A DNA stretch of 33,727 nucleotides, from positions 1 to 33,727 of the forward strand of contig JAAZLH010000313.1 in NCBI GenBank assembly GCA_012799415.1, read 5' to 3'. The translations under genes were made by a program, and so were the position numbers. The notes beneath the pieces are model-generated. The model saw nothing but the letters and a program-made list of their open reading frames with translations. It searched no databases and was not told the origin of the DNA. Shown here piece after piece: positions 25,094 through 33,727 of this stretch (position 1 is its first letter; each line of letters starts with the position of its first letter). Source of the DNA: Candidatus Epulonipiscium sp. Lineage in GTDB: Bacteria > Bacillota > Clostridia > Lachnospirales > JAAYNZ01.

Positions 25094-26114
25094 ATATTAT
25101 ATATTTAATTATTTTGTTATGAAATATAGACTCAATTTCATTGCTAAAAAAATATTTTATTTCCTCTATATCTTGCTTGTTATATACAAACTTACCATAG
25201 CCAAATTGGCCATATTTATATGTTCGATCTTCATTATTCATAGGAAGCTCTGTATTGGGAAAAGCTTCTAATATAATATTTTTGGCCCTAGTTGTATATC
25301 TATGGGAGATGACTTCAAAAGTTAATGGATGCAAAATATTTTTAGGTAAGCTATTATTTAAATCCAATAATAAGTTTTTATAATCTTTTTTCCAATTATC
25401 ATATAAAAAAACTGGTGCTATAATAAAACCTGTTGGATATTCCGCTTTTATTACTTTGTTAGAAGCCTCAATTCTTTTATTAAGAGAGGGAGTGTTGCTC
25501 TCATAATCTTTAATCACTTTATTAGTATTTAAAGTAAATCTAATATCTGTATGACCACCATGTTGGATAGTAAGTAATGTATCTATATCTGTATACTTTG
25601 TGACAAATCTAAATTTTCCTTTTTCCTTTTTGCTAAAAAATTCAATGGTATACTTTAAGGAATTTGAATATGGTTCTACTGGAATAGGATCAGAGGTAGC
25701 AGACCCCTCAAATATTGTTTCTTCTGGTAACCTTTCATCAATATATTTTTGAGCCTGCTCCAAGATATCATCTATATTTACATTGAGTTTCATATAAGAA
25801 CGATGACCTAAATTAGTATTTAAATAGCAGTATTGACATTGTCCAATACATCCAGAAATCAAAGGAAGTTGATAATGTGCCGATGGTTTACATGATTGAA
25901 ATTTCATACCTTTTTTAACGCCAACTACAAGAGTTTTTTTACTTTCTCTATAAAAATCATAAAGGTTTTCTCCGGGTATATTTTCTTTAACTCTATTAGT
26001 AGATAAATTTATGATTTCTACATTTTTATTTTCTTTAAAAAAATCATATATATCCTTTCCCATTTTATAATTTAGGGCATTTTTTTCAAATAGTATCCTT
26101 TTTGGAACAAACAT
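25092..26114 (-). CDS. splB: Spore photoproduct lyase (radical SAM)
   Basis: A 340-residue radical SAM enzyme that reverts the spore photoproduct (5-thyminyl-5,6-dihydrothymine) during germination. The 4Fe-4S motif is SGCIGQCQYCYLNTNLG (C89, C93, C96), with Y95/Y97 around it. By alignment from memory with B. subtilis SplB (FEASCTSD), the hydrogen-donor Cys141 position reads FEGSATSD here, that is Ala139. A cysteine does occur at position 75 (KFQSCKPSAHY), where B. subtilis has Ser; I recall the same arrangement in a C. acetobutylicum enzyme. Presence of this gene implies an endospore former. An ATG follows AATTAGGTGAG. Confidence 0.93.
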   Translation of the reverse strand: MFVPKRILFEKNALNYKMGKDIYDFFKENKNVEIINLSTNRVKENIPGENLYDFYRESKKTLVVGVKKGMKFQSCKPSAHYQLPLISGCIGQCQYCYLNTNLGHRSYMKLNVNIDDILEQAQKYIDERLPEETIFEGSATSDPIPVEPYSNSLKYTIEFFSKKEKGKFRFVTKYTDIDTLLTIQHGGHTDIRFTLNTNKVIKDYESNTPSLNKRIEASNKVIKAEYPTGFIIAPVFLYDNWKKDYKNLLLDLNNSLPKNILHPLTFEVISHRYTTRAKNIILEAFPNTELPMNNEDRTYKYGQFGYGKFVYNKQDIEEIKYFFSNEIESIFHNKIIKYII

Positions 26115-26424
26115 AGTTTCTCACCTAATTTCATTTTGAAAGTATTTATATTATTTCAGATATACATTTATATATACCTGAAAAACTCAATTCTTTACTT
26201 AGCATCAATAAGGAAACAAAGATCGAGTAGTTTTCAATAGTATACCTTTGTTTAGTAATATATTTTCAAATGATGAGTGTATATATCTATAATCCGAGAA
26301 ACACAGAATTATAGGCAAAAAGATGTGATTAAAGGCCATTAGTCTGCTATAATATATTGTATCTAATCCAGCAGTTTTTATTTATTTTAGTATTAGAAAA
26401 ACAACAAGATAAAGGAGATCTTAT
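26115..26424. other. Divergent intergenic region of splB and the peptidase
   Basis: No gene seen in 310 bases. It should hold the promoter of splB (sporulation-type in B. subtilis), but I find no defensible sigma-G boxes. The peptidase has an extended -10 element at 26345-26353. Confidence 0.5.
26345..26353 (+). promoter_or_regulatory. Extended -10 promoter of the M3 peptidase gene
   Basis: TG-C-TATAAT, 71 bases before the start codon. There is no clear -35 box, which is usual for extended -10 promoters. Confidence 0.5.
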
Positions 26425-27933
26425 ATGGAAAAATTACTTAAAATGGCTCAAAAGTTAGATGAGTTGCAGACTAGGCTAAGTAAATTATCATGGGTACAAT
26501 ATACAGCAGGTTATGATTTTGGAATAGAAGCAGCTTACAAGGAAGTGAATGATTTTTTAAAGGAAAAAAGTAATTATGAATTGATACGAGAGTATCAAGA
26601 AAGAGATTTAGATCCAATCAATAAAAGGAAAGTAGAGATTATTTTTAATAGTATCAAGCCTTATCACTTGAGCCATGAGCTGAATGAACTTAAATTAGAA
26701 ATTCAAAAGAAAACCAATGAATTATCAATGTTACTAAATACCTTTAGATTTAGATTAGATGATAAAGAAGTTTCTAGCGTTGAGCTAACTCAAATATTAT
26801 CCAATGAAGATAATAGAGAATTAAGGAAGAAAGCATATTTTGCAAGGAATCAAATTAACCAACCTTTAATAGATAGGGGATTTATAGATTTAATTAACAT
26901 GAGAAAAAAATATGCTGTAGCCTATGGAGACCAAGATTTCGTAGAACATAGCCTAAAACAAAATGAACTGAGCCCAGCTATATTTAATAGTTGGCGGGAT
27001 GAATTAAAAACTCACATAAATAGCTTGAAAAATAAAAGAAGTGAATATGCAAAGAAGTTTTTAAACTGTGATGAAATGATGCCATGGGATGAAGCTTATA
27101 TTAGAGCTAAAATTGCTCCGGCTCAGAATACAACTGTAGATATGTCTAACTATTATGAGATATTAAGGAAGTTTTTCTTAGCTTTTGGTCTAGACTTAGA
27201 TAAATTTAATATTACGTATGATATTTTTTCAAGAAAAAACAAATCTGAATGGGGATATAACTTTCCTATAAAAGATGGAGTAGACTCAAGGATTCTTGCT
27301 AATGTAAAGAATAAATATCACGAATATGGTGTACTACTCCATGAGACTGGACATGCTATCCATTCATTTTTACTTCAGCCAGAAGAAATCATATTGAATG
27401 ATGGGGTCAGTGGAATTATTGCAGAAGGTATTGCCAATTTATTTGGTGATTTTCTTTATGATGAAATGTTTTATGCCCAGTTTTTTGATCAGAGTGTAAA
27501 GGAAGAATTTAAAGAGATAGTGGAATACAACAAACTGAACAATTTACGTTTTATAGGAGATATTTTCTTTGACCATGAGCTGTACAAAAATGATATTCAA
27601 TCCCTAGATGATATATATCATTTATATTTTAAAGTCTTCGAAGATTTATTTGGGGATCAGCCATTTGATGAAGCGCCACCTTTTGCTTATAGAATTCATT
27701 ATACCACTCATCCTATCTATATGCATAATTACTTTATGGGGGATGTAACATGTGAAATGCTGAAAAAAGTTTTTTGCAAAAAGCATGGAGTAAATTCTAT
27801 AGCAGAGAAACCAAAAGAATTTGGAGAGTTTTTAATCAATGAAGTAATTGAACCTTCAGGATTATATAAATATGAAGAATTATTCAAAAGGATAAGTGGT
27901 GAAGATTTTTCACTTAAATGGTATTTATCATAG
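26425..27933 (+). CDS. M3-family oligoendopeptidase
   Basis: A 502-residue cytoplasmic zinc metallopeptidase. The zinc site is LLHETGHAIHSF (H306, E307, H310) with the third ligand probably E334 in IIAEGIANLFGDF. The long helical N-terminal part (1-290) and C-terminal HYTTHPIYMHNYFMGDV are typical of the oligopeptidase F/thimet group. It would degrade short peptides. AAAGGAGA precedes the ATG. It seems monocistronic, with a strong terminator behind it. Confidence 0.9.
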   Translation: MEKLLKMAQKLDELQTRLSKLSWVQYTAGYDFGIEAAYKEVNDFLKEKSNYELIREYQERDLDPINKRKVEIIFNSIKPYHLSHELNELKLEIQKKTNELSMLLNTFRFRLDDKEVSSVELTQILSNEDNRELRKKAYFARNQINQPLIDRGFIDLINMRKKYAVAYGDQDFVEHSLKQNELSPAIFNSWRDELKTHINSLKNKRSEYAKKFLNCDEMMPWDEAYIRAKIAPAQNTTVDMSNYYEILRKFFLAFGLDLDKFNITYDIFSRKNKSEWGYNFPIKDGVDSRILANVKNKYHEYGVLLHETGHAIHSFLLQPEEIILNDGVSGIIAEGIANLFGDFLYDEMFYAQFFDQSVKEEFKEIVEYNKLNNLRFIGDIFFDHELYKNDIQSLDDIYHLYFKVFEDLFGDQPFDEAPPFAYRIHYTTHPIYMHNYFMGDVTCEMLKKVFCKKHGVNSIAEKPKEFGEFLINEVIEPSGLYKYEELFKRISGEDFSLKWYLS

Positions 27934-27973
27934 AACGTTTAGATTTTTAACTACACTTCCTCTAGTTTATTTC

Positions 27974-28015
27974 TTTTCTATAAAATGCTATCGCATTCTA
28001 GCATTTTATAGAAAA
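27974..28015 (+). terminator. Terminator after the M3 peptidase gene
   Basis: Perfect 16-base arms TTTTCTATAAAATGCT and AGCATTTTATAGAAAA with a 10-base loop. T and A runs make it usable from either side. Confidence 0.75.
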
Positions 28016-28119
28016 GACGCACAAGAAAATAATTAAGTTTATAAAGATGGAATGGGTACATATTTAGTGGAATTTTTAATATAGAGAATGATATAACAAA
28101 AAAGTAAAAATATAAAGCT

Positions 28120-28611
28120 TTAGCACATAACAATAATTTTATATGGCGTAGTTTGAGCTGGTATACTTCTGGTGGTAGCCCCATAGATGACAATTAAATT
28201 TCTATTTGCTGGGTTTTTAGTAAAAGCTTGCCCGTTTTCAAGTTCGATCCGGGTATATGGACCAATGTTTAATTTTAATTGACCATCTCCACTTAGTAAC
28301 TGGCTATTAAAATAGTCTACTTTTACATTTTGATATTGAGTATCTCTAGCCATGACAATGGCATGAAGCTGTGGTGGAAAAATAAGAGGAACAGGAGCAT
28401 TTTTATTATAGAACCCAGTTACCATATCTCCTACTCTTACCATGACATGATTTACGAAATAAGTAGCTGGTGTTACTATAAAATTTAAGATATTTCCATA
28501 TTCGTTTTCGACAGACATTAGCTTATAACATCCTGTATCTTTTTTATCTTCACTTATCCAAAAGTCATCAATCATAGTAATAGTACCACGAAAAGATTGA
28601 ATTTGTATCAT
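28120..28611 (-). CDS. Conserved protein of unknown function
   Basis: A 163-residue protein without signal peptide or membrane segment. It is rich in predicted beta strands, with motifs such as IVTPATYFVNHVMVRVGD, FYNKNAPVPLIFPPQ, QNVKVDYFNSQLL and IVIYGATTRSIPAQTTP. I recall similar proteins, with the same PVPLIFPPQ and YGATT segments, in other clostridia, always annotated as hypothetical. The opening strand pattern (FRGTITMI...) hints at an OB-like barrel, by eye only. GGAGGG precedes the ATG. No informative neighbour: the flanking genes have their own signals. Confidence 0.75.
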   Translation of the reverse strand: MIQIQSFRGTITMIDDFWISEDKKDTGCYKLMSVENEYGNILNFIVTPATYFVNHVMVRVGDMVTGFYNKNAPVPLIFPPQLHAIVMARDTQYQNVKVDYFNSQLLSGDGQLKLNIGPYTRIELENGQAFTKNPANRNLIVIYGATTRSIPAQTTPYKIIVMC

Positions 28612-28767
28612 TTAGAACCCTCCATTTTTATTTAGAAATCTCTATTTCATACAGCTTATGCATTTTAAGGATTTTTTGTTATCCTTTATTACTAAAGAAA
28701 TGATATTTAATGAGTGTATTATTGTAATGAAATCGTACGGATTCACATAGCAATAGGATGACAATGA

Positions 28768-28776
28768 TGTTATAAT
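28768..28776 (+). promoter_or_regulatory. Extended -10 promoter of the FAD oxidoreductase gene
   Basis: TG-T-TATAAT about 110 bases before the start codon. Confidence 0.45.
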
Positions 28777-28886
28777 ACACACAGAAAAAAGTTTGTATTT
28801 TTTAGAAAAAATCGTAATAAAAATGGGGATACAGATGCCAAAAAATTGTTAGACAAAAACTTATAAATACATAGGAGGGAATATTG

Positions 28887-30245
28887 GTGAAAATATTGAG
28901 TACTCTTGAAACTGAAATCTTAATCGTAGGTGGAGGACCTTCTGGGATTATGGCTGCAAAAGCTGCTGCAAAAGAAGGAAAGGATGTCATGCTCATTGAA
29001 CGATATGGTTTTTTAGGTGGTTGTGCAACAATGAGTTTGGTTGTTCCTCTAATGACTTTTCACGCAGGTGAAAAGCAGATTGTAAAAGGATATGCACAAG
29101 AGCTCATTGATAGGATATCTGAATTAGGTGGTACTATTGGGCATATCAATGATGCTATCGGATTTGGAAGTAGTGTAACACCTGTAGATACAGAGATATA
29201 TAAGTACGTTGCCCAAGAATTTTTATTAGAAGATAATGTGAAAATATTATTTCATACAGAACTATTTGATGTAGAAATGGATGGAGACCATATTTCAAGT
29301 GTTATTGTGAAAACTAGATCTGGATTTTACCGCATTGTAGCAAAAAGATATGTAGATGCAACTGGAGATGGAGATCTTACGTATTTATCAGGAAATCCAA
29401 TGGCAGTAGGGAGAGAATCAGATGGCAAATGCCAACCCATGACCATGATGTTTAAGGTTGGTAATGTAGATATAGATAAAATTATTCAATATGCAGATGA
29501 GCATCCTGAAGAAATGATGATAGATACCAAATTAAACAGTTTAGGAGAAGCAGAAAGAATTGCTGTTTCAGGTTATTTTTCTGTAGTAGAAGAGGCTCTG
29601 AAAAATGGTGATCTGACTTTCAATAGAGATCGCGTTCTATTTTTTGAATTAAACAGAAGAGGAGAAATAGCAGTCAATATGAGTAGGGTTATTGATAAAG
29701 TAGCTATTAACGGCTTTGAATTAAGTGAAGCCACCATCGAAGGTAGAAGACAAGTTTTTGAAATAATGAATTTCTTTAAGAAGTATATAGCCGGATTTGA
29801 AAATGCAATTTTAATCGAAAGTGGAAGCCAAATGGGTGTCAGAGAGAGTAGAAGATTGATAGGTGAATATACGATTACTGAGCATGATATTGTTGCAGGA
29901 AGAAAGTTTGAAGATGGAATTGCTCAATGTGCTTGGCCGATAGATATACATGATCCAGATGGAAAAGAGTTAATTGTTACTCAAATGGAAAAAGGGACGT
30001 ATTATGAGATTCCCTATGGATGTCTAATACCTAAAAAATCAAATAATCTTATTGTAACAGGAAGAACTATATCAGCAACCCATGAGGCATTTGCTTCCAC
30101 TAGAGTTTCGCCAACCTGTATGGCTCTTGGACAAGCCGCAGGAATGGCAGCAGCCATTTCTTTAGAAGAAGATGTAGCTTTTAGAGATGTATCTGTTGCA
30201 AAGCTATGCACTAGATTAAAAGATACAGGACAAGTTATAGATTAA
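28887..30245 (+). CDS. FAD-dependent oxidoreductase (FAD_oxidored type)
   Basis: A 452-residue flavoprotein. The N-terminal Rossmann loop is EILIVGGGPSGIMAAKAA, followed by the acidic strand end LIERYGFLGGCATM. A second FAD contact is YVDATGDGDL, and the C-terminal FAD motif is FASTRVSPTCMALGQAAGMA. The family contains many uncharacterised oxidoreductases of anaerobes, and the substrate cannot be read. The start is GTG at 28887, seven bases after AGGAGGG; a TTG at 28884 is possible but too close to the site. It stands alone, convergent with feoB. Confidence 0.88.
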   Translation: MKILSTLETEILIVGGGPSGIMAAKAAAKEGKDVMLIERYGFLGGCATMSLVVPLMTFHAGEKQIVKGYAQELIDRISELGGTIGHINDAIGFGSSVTPVDTEIYKYVAQEFLLEDNVKILFHTELFDVEMDGDHISSVIVKTRSGFYRIVAKRYVDATGDGDLTYLSGNPMAVGRESDGKCQPMTMMFKVGNVDIDKIIQYADEHPEEMMIDTKLNSLGEAERIAVSGYFSVVEEALKNGDLTFNRDRVLFFELNRRGEIAVNMSRVIDKVAINGFELSEATIEGRRQVFEIMNFFKKYIAGFENAILIESGSQMGVRESRRLIGEYTITEHDIVAGRKFEDGIAQCAWPIDIHDPDGKELIVTQMEKGTYYEIPYGCLIPKKSNNLIVTGRTISATHEAFASTRVSPTCMALGQAAGMAAAISLEEDVAFRDVSVAKLCTRLKDTGQVID

Positions 30246-30256
30246 AGAAGCAATAT

Positions 30257-30287
30257 AAAAGAGGATACCATAGGAGTATCCTCTTTT
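30257..30287. terminator. Bidirectional terminator between the FAD enzyme and feoB
   Basis: Arms AAAGAGGATAC and GTATCCTCTTT with a seven-base loop, with A and T runs at the two ends. Confidence 0.85.
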
Positions 30288-30297
30288 ATCCGATGGC

Positions 30298-32196
30298 TCA
30301 CATACCTAAAAACCTGGCACTTTGTGCAACGATTAGACAGATTATAATCCCAGTCATTGTTGGAACTAAGAAAGAAACCCAAGTCCATTTCCAACTTTGC
30401 GTTTCTTTACGAATCGTTAAAAGGGTAGTACCGCAAGGCCAATGGTTTAGTGAAAATAGGATTGTACAAAGGGCAGTTAACCAAGTCCATCCATTGTCTA
30501 TAAATAATTGTTTCATTTCAGTTAGGCTACTTAGTTCTAACATAGATCCTTTTGACATATAGCTCATAATTAGAATAGGAATGACGATTTCATTTGCAGG
30601 TAAGCCCAAGATAAATGCCATCATAATATGGCCATCGAGACCTAATAACTGAGCGAATGGGTTTAAAAATCCAGCACAATGAGCTAATAAGCTTGCATCT
30701 CGAATGTTCGTATTAGCCATGATCCAAATAACCAAACCAGCAGGAGCTGCAACGATAATAGCACGGCCTAATACATACAAAGTGCGATCAAGAATAGAAC
30801 GAAGAATAATTTTTCCTACCTGAGGTTTTCTATAGGGGGGCAATTCTAAAGTAAAAGAAGAGGGAAGTCCTTTTAGGATTGTTTTTGATAAAATCTTAGA
30901 GATGAAAAATGTAATAAGTACACCTAGTACAATAGCTGCTAATATAAATAAGGTAGCTATAAAAGGACTTAGAAAACCGGTTCCTCCCACAATAAAAATG
31001 GTTGTAAGAGCAATCAAAATAGGAAATCGTCCATTACAAGGTACAAAATTATTTGTAATGATTGCAATGAGCCGTTTTCTTGGAGAGTCAATAATCCTAC
31101 AGGCAATAACCCCAGCCGCATTACATCCAAATCCCATACACATAGTCAATGCCTGTTTTCCATGAGCACAAGCTTTCTTAAAATAATGATCTAAGTTAAA
31201 GGCGATTCGAGGAAGGTAGCCTAAATCCTCTAACAAAGTAAATAGTGGAAAAAAGATAGCCATGGGTGGCAGCATAACAGATATAACCCATGCTAATGTA
31301 CGAAACATACCTAAGACGAGAATATCAGATATCCATTGAGGGGAATGAACCCAAGTGAAAAATACAATGAGTTGTTCTTCAATCCAGAATAAACCTTTGG
31401 CTAACAATTCAGAAGGAACATTGGCCCCTTGAATTGTAAGCCAAAAGACAATGCCTAAAAGTGTGAGCATAATAGGGATTCCAAAGAGCCTTGAGGTGAG
31501 TACCTTATCCAGATTACGATCAAATTGACGATAGTTTTTATCTTCAAAAGAAACAACTTCTCGACTTACATCTTCGGCCATTTTAACAATATTAGAAACA
31601 ATTTGGTCCATTCCATCTATAGATGTAGCATTGTGATCTATTTTATTCAAAGTTATTTTTAATGGATTCGTGTTAATTTTATTACAGGCAACTTTTTCAA
31701 TTGTATCTTTTAATTCTTCTAATCCTTCTCCACTCCTTGCAGAAGTTCCAACAACAGGCACTCCTAAGATATCAGACAATTTTTTAAGATCAATATTAAT
31801 TTTTTTTCTTTTAGCTTCGTCTATAAGATTTACGCAGATTACAACTTTATTTGTGATTTCTAGAATCTGAAAAACTAAGATAAGATTTCTTTCTAAGCAA
31901 GTAGCATCTGCCACAACTACAGTTACATCAGGATTTCCATATTGAATAAAATCTCTAGCCACTTCCTCCTCTACAGAATTAGCCAACAGGGAATAGGTAC
32001 CAGGTAGGTCAACTAAAGTGTATTTTTTTCCTTTATGTGTAAATACTCCTCGAGCATTAGCAACTGTTTTGCCAGGCCAGTTTCCGGTATGCTGCTTGAG
32101 GCGGGTAAAATTGTTAAAAACTGTGCTTTTGCCTGTGTTAGGATTACCAGCTAAGGCAATTGTAATATCATTAATAGATTGATTAGCTGTACTCAT
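30298..32196 (-). CDS. feoB: Ferrous iron transport protein B
   Basis: A 632-residue membrane protein. The N-terminal GTPase domain shows G1 GNPNTGKST (17-25), G3 VDLPGTYSL and G4 NLIDEA. The membrane core contains gate-like repeats with GFGCNAAGVIACRI and GLPANEIVIPILIMSY, and a C-terminal segment with FSLNHWPCGTTLLTIRKE. It imports Fe(II), driven or gated by nucleotide hydrolysis. The start lies directly after feoA, with the ribosome site (GGAGG) within the feoA 3' end, which indicates coupling. Confidence 0.95.
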   Translation of the reverse strand: MSTANQSINDITIALAGNPNTGKSTVFNNFTRLKQHTGNWPGKTVANARGVFTHKGKKYTLVDLPGTYSLLANSVEEEVARDFIQYGNPDVTVVVADATCLERNLILVFQILEITNKVVICVNLIDEAKRKKINIDLKKLSDILGVPVVGTSARSGEGLEELKDTIEKVACNKINTNPLKITLNKIDHNATSIDGMDQIVSNIVKMAEDVSREVVSFEDKNYRQFDRNLDKVLTSRLFGIPIMLTLLGIVFWLTIQGANVPSELLAKGLFWIEEQLIVFFTWVHSPQWISDILVLGMFRTLAWVISVMLPPMAIFFPLFTLLEDLGYLPRIAFNLDHYFKKACAHGKQALTMCMGFGCNAAGVIACRIIDSPRKRLIAIITNNFVPCNGRFPILIALTTIFIVGGTGFLSPFIATLFILAAIVLGVLITFFISKILSKTILKGLPSSFTLELPPYRKPQVGKIILRSILDRTLYVLGRAIIVAAPAGLVIWIMANTNIRDASLLAHCAGFLNPFAQLLGLDGHIMMAFILGLPANEIVIPILIMSYMSKGSMLELSSLTEMKQLFIDNGWTWLTALCTILFSLNHWPCGTTLLTIRKETQSWKWTWVSFLVPTMTGIIICLIVAQSARFLGM

Positions 32197-32445
32197 TTAT
32201 ATGCCTCCTATTGATTCAACAAGGATTTTAGATGCTTCTTCTGAGCGCAAAGCAATAACTGTTCCTCTAATCTCATAGGCGATAGGATCACCGGCTGGAC
32301 TTTTTTTCAAGGATTCAATAGACGTATCGTAAATGAGCCCTAAATCTAACATTCTTCTGCGTACACTTCCTTCAGCAGTTAGCTTTTTAACTTTTCCTAA
32401 GGAACCTATAGGTAATTGATCTAAAGGTATTAGCTTTTGAGTCAT
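32197..32445 (-). CDS. feoA: Ferrous iron transport protein A
   Basis: An 82-residue SH3-like cytoplasmic protein with the family core GSLGKVKKLTAEGSVRRRMLDLGL and the closing RGTVIALRSEEASKILV. It assists FeoB. An AAAAGGAGG site precedes the ATG. It is the first gene of the feoAB operon, divergent from the DtxR/MntR gene. In the shared region, GGAAACTTTATTTCC (32501-32515) is a small inverted repeat, a weak operator candidate. Confidence 0.93.
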   Translation of the reverse strand: MTQKLIPLDQLPIGSLGKVKKLTAEGSVRRRMLDLGLIYDTSIESLKKSPAGDPIAYEIRGTVIALRSEEASKILVESIGGI

Positions 32446-32596
32446 AAATAAACCTCCTTTTTATTCATGTTTTATTCTTTTTATTCATAAGTTAGCCGTA
32501 GGAAACTTTATTTCCCATGTCTAATAACCAAGATATGAAAGAGTGCTTATATTTGTGACATCTATGAATAGATAAAATTTGAAGGAGATGAATGAT

Positions 32597-33085
32597 TTGA
32601 AAAAAGAAAGAGAGTTTCATACAGTGCGAGGATATCAAATGTTACATGCAGAAGAAAAGCTATTAACCTCAAGTATGGAAGATTATTTAGAAATGATCTA
32701 CCGTATTTGTTTAGCTGAAGAATATGTGAGAATCAATCAGTTGGCTGAAAAATTGAATGTTCGTCCATCATCAGCAACGAAAGTGGTTCAAAAATTAAAA
32801 GCATTACAATTGATTCATTATCAACGATATGGCATTATACAATTAACAGAGGAAGGTGCAGTGATAGGAGCTTTTCTTTTAAAAAGGCATCAGATTATAG
32901 AGCAGTTTTTAAGAAATCTTGGAATAGAAAACACTTTATTAAAAGATACAGAAATGATAGAACATGATGTAAGCCTTGCTACTTTAGAAAATATGCGTAT
33001 AATGAATGAGTTTCTATACCATAATCCTGATGTGATGGAAAGATATGAGATTTTCAAAGAAAGAGCTAATATGGACATGGAATAG
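32597..33085 (+). CDS. DtxR/MntR-family metal-dependent repressor
   Basis: A 162-residue repressor with an N-terminal extension of about 20 residues, a winged helix (MEDYLEMIYRICLAEEYVR, VRPSSATKVVQKLKALQLI) and a dimerisation domain. Ligands follow the MntR pattern: D and E in SMEDYLEM, H in LKRHQII, and E-x-x-E-H in DTEMIEHDV. No SH3 domain follows. MntR-type ligands favour Mn(II), but position beside feoAB suggests Fe(II) control. The start is TTG at 32597 behind AAGGAG (32582-32587); the frame is open from a TTG at 32579. Confidence 0.88.
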   Translation: MKKEREFHTVRGYQMLHAEEKLLTSSMEDYLEMIYRICLAEEYVRINQLAEKLNVRPSSATKVVQKLKALQLIHYQRYGIIQLTEEGAVIGAFLLKRHQIIEQFLRNLGIENTLLKDTEMIEHDVSLATLENMRIMNEFLYHNPDVMERYEIFKERANMDME

Positions 33086-33114
33086 TTGTCAGAATCGTTT
33101 GTTTGCTGTAGTAT
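33086..33114 (+). promoter_or_regulatory. Promoter of the AmmeMemoRadiSam gene
   Basis: TTGTCA (33086-33091), a 17-base spacer and TAGTAT (33109-33114), beginning directly at the end of the repressor gene. Confidence 0.55.
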
Positions 33115-33137
33115 TAAAGATAAGGAAGGTGATGAAA

Positions 33138-33727
33138 GTGGGAAAAATATCTGCTTTTTATACAATGCCTCATCCGCCAATTATCATTCCGGAAGTAGGA
33201 CAAGGAGAAGAAGAAAAAGTGAAGGCAACGTACAATGCTTGTTGTAAAGTAGCTGAGGAAATAGGAAAGATAAAACCAGATACAATCATTATTGTTACAC
33301 CACATGGGCCTGTGTTTAGTGATGCGATAGCTATATCAGCCGGAGAGAATATTGATGGAAATTTAAGTAGGTTTGGAGCATCTAATGTAGAACTAAACTT
33401 AGATATAAACCGACCTTTAGTGGAAAAAATAAGAGACTATGCAGAAAAGGAAAACATCTTAATTGCGGATATAACAGAAGAATCTGCTAAAGTATATGGC
33501 GTTGAATATGAGCTAGACCATGGAGCCATAGTACCTTTGTATTTTATAAACAAAAAACTTTCCAACTACAAAGTAGTTCATATCACCTATGGAATGCTTC
33601 CTAAAATCCATCTTTATAAGTTGGGGATGAATATTAAGAAAGCTGTAGAAGAGAGTAATATAAATGCAGTATTGATTGCTAGTGGTGATTTATCACATAA
33701 ACTAGCTGATAAAGGCCCTTATGAATA
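33138..33727 (+). CDS. AmmeMemoRadiSam system protein (LigB-type), 5' part
   Basis: An open frame without stop to the window edge, about 196 residues seen. It matches class III extradiol dioxygenase-like (LigB/Memo) domains: AFYTMPHPPIIIPEVGQGEE, DTIIIVTPHGPVF, ELDHGAIVPLYF and the late ASGDLSHKL. These His residues would form the metal site. In clostridia this domain is often fused to AMMECR1 and lies with a radical SAM partner, which would be beyond the edge. An AAGGAAGG site (33122-33129) favours the GTG at 33138, and an ATG at 33132 is in frame. The reaction is not established. Confidence 0.82.
   Translation, partial: MGKISAFYTMPHPPIIIPEVGQGEEEKVKATYNACCKVAEEIGKIKPDTIIIVTPHGPVFSDAIAISAGENIDGNLSRFGASNVELNLDINRPLVEKIRDYAEKENILIADITEESAKVYGVEYELDHGAIVPLYFINKKLSNYKVVHITYGMLPKIHLYKLGMNIKKAVEESNINAVLIASGDLSHKLADKGPYE

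Noticed and set aside
1..33727. Search for CRISPR arrays, tRNA or rRNA genes and complete insertion sequences
   Set aside because: No regularly spaced repeats, no cloverleaf or rRNA segments, and no transposase gene were seen by reading.

Overview
The window looks like chromosomal DNA of a low-GC, endospore-forming anaerobic Firmicute of class Clostridia. The base composition is AT-rich throughout, ribosome-binding sites are strong (AGGAGG type), TTG and GTG starts are used, and the gene content includes spore photoproduct lyase, an EFR1-type ferredoxin/flavodoxin protein, Feo iron uptake and an ACR3 arsenic operon. The genus cannot be fixed from sequence alone; an Alkaliphilus- or Clostridium-like organism is an inference. 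There is no complete insertion sequence, phage, CRISPR array, rRNA or tRNA.

Layout. 1-1050: start of a TetR regulator (minus strand) divergent from an EFR1 protein, with two similar palindromes around the shared promoter. 1285-6440: an AAC(6')-like acetyltransferase, a VanZ-domain membrane protein, a SHOCT small membrane protein and a two-component system whose response regulator is frameshifted at a T TTA AAA heptamer. 6988-8962: a split chromate transporter pair with a convergent LysR gene. 9126-12048: a MATE exporter and a secreted four-LysM protein. 12459-14901: the NAD(P)H-hydrate repair enzyme and an AEC transporter. 15140-17920: an XRE regulator, an AadE-like nucleotidyltransferase and a ferritin-like protein. 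17976-19302: a fluoride riboswitch with its own promoter and terminator in front of a cation:proton antiporter. 19456-22900: the arsenic operon arsR - ArsP-like permease - Cys-rich thioredoxin-like protein - acr3 - arsC. 23051-27933: a thioesterase, then UV repair (UvsE fused to DUF1722, with splB convergent to it), then an M3 peptidase. 28120-30245: a conserved protein of unknown function and a FAD oxidoreductase. 30298-33085: feoB and feoA divergent from a DtxR/MntR repressor. 33138-33727: the 5' part of an AmmeMemoRadiSam (LigB-type) gene that runs off the window.

The common theme is stress and toxicant defence: arsenic, fluoride, chromate-type anions, aminoglycoside-type drugs, MATE substrates, UV damage in spores and metal homeostasis. 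The strongest second-look items are the fluoride riboswitch controlling an antiporter, the spore photoproduct lyase that lacks the canonical catalytic cysteine, the UvsE-DUF1722 fusion beside it, and the frameshifted response regulator paired with a kinase carrying a Met/His-rich sensor loop.
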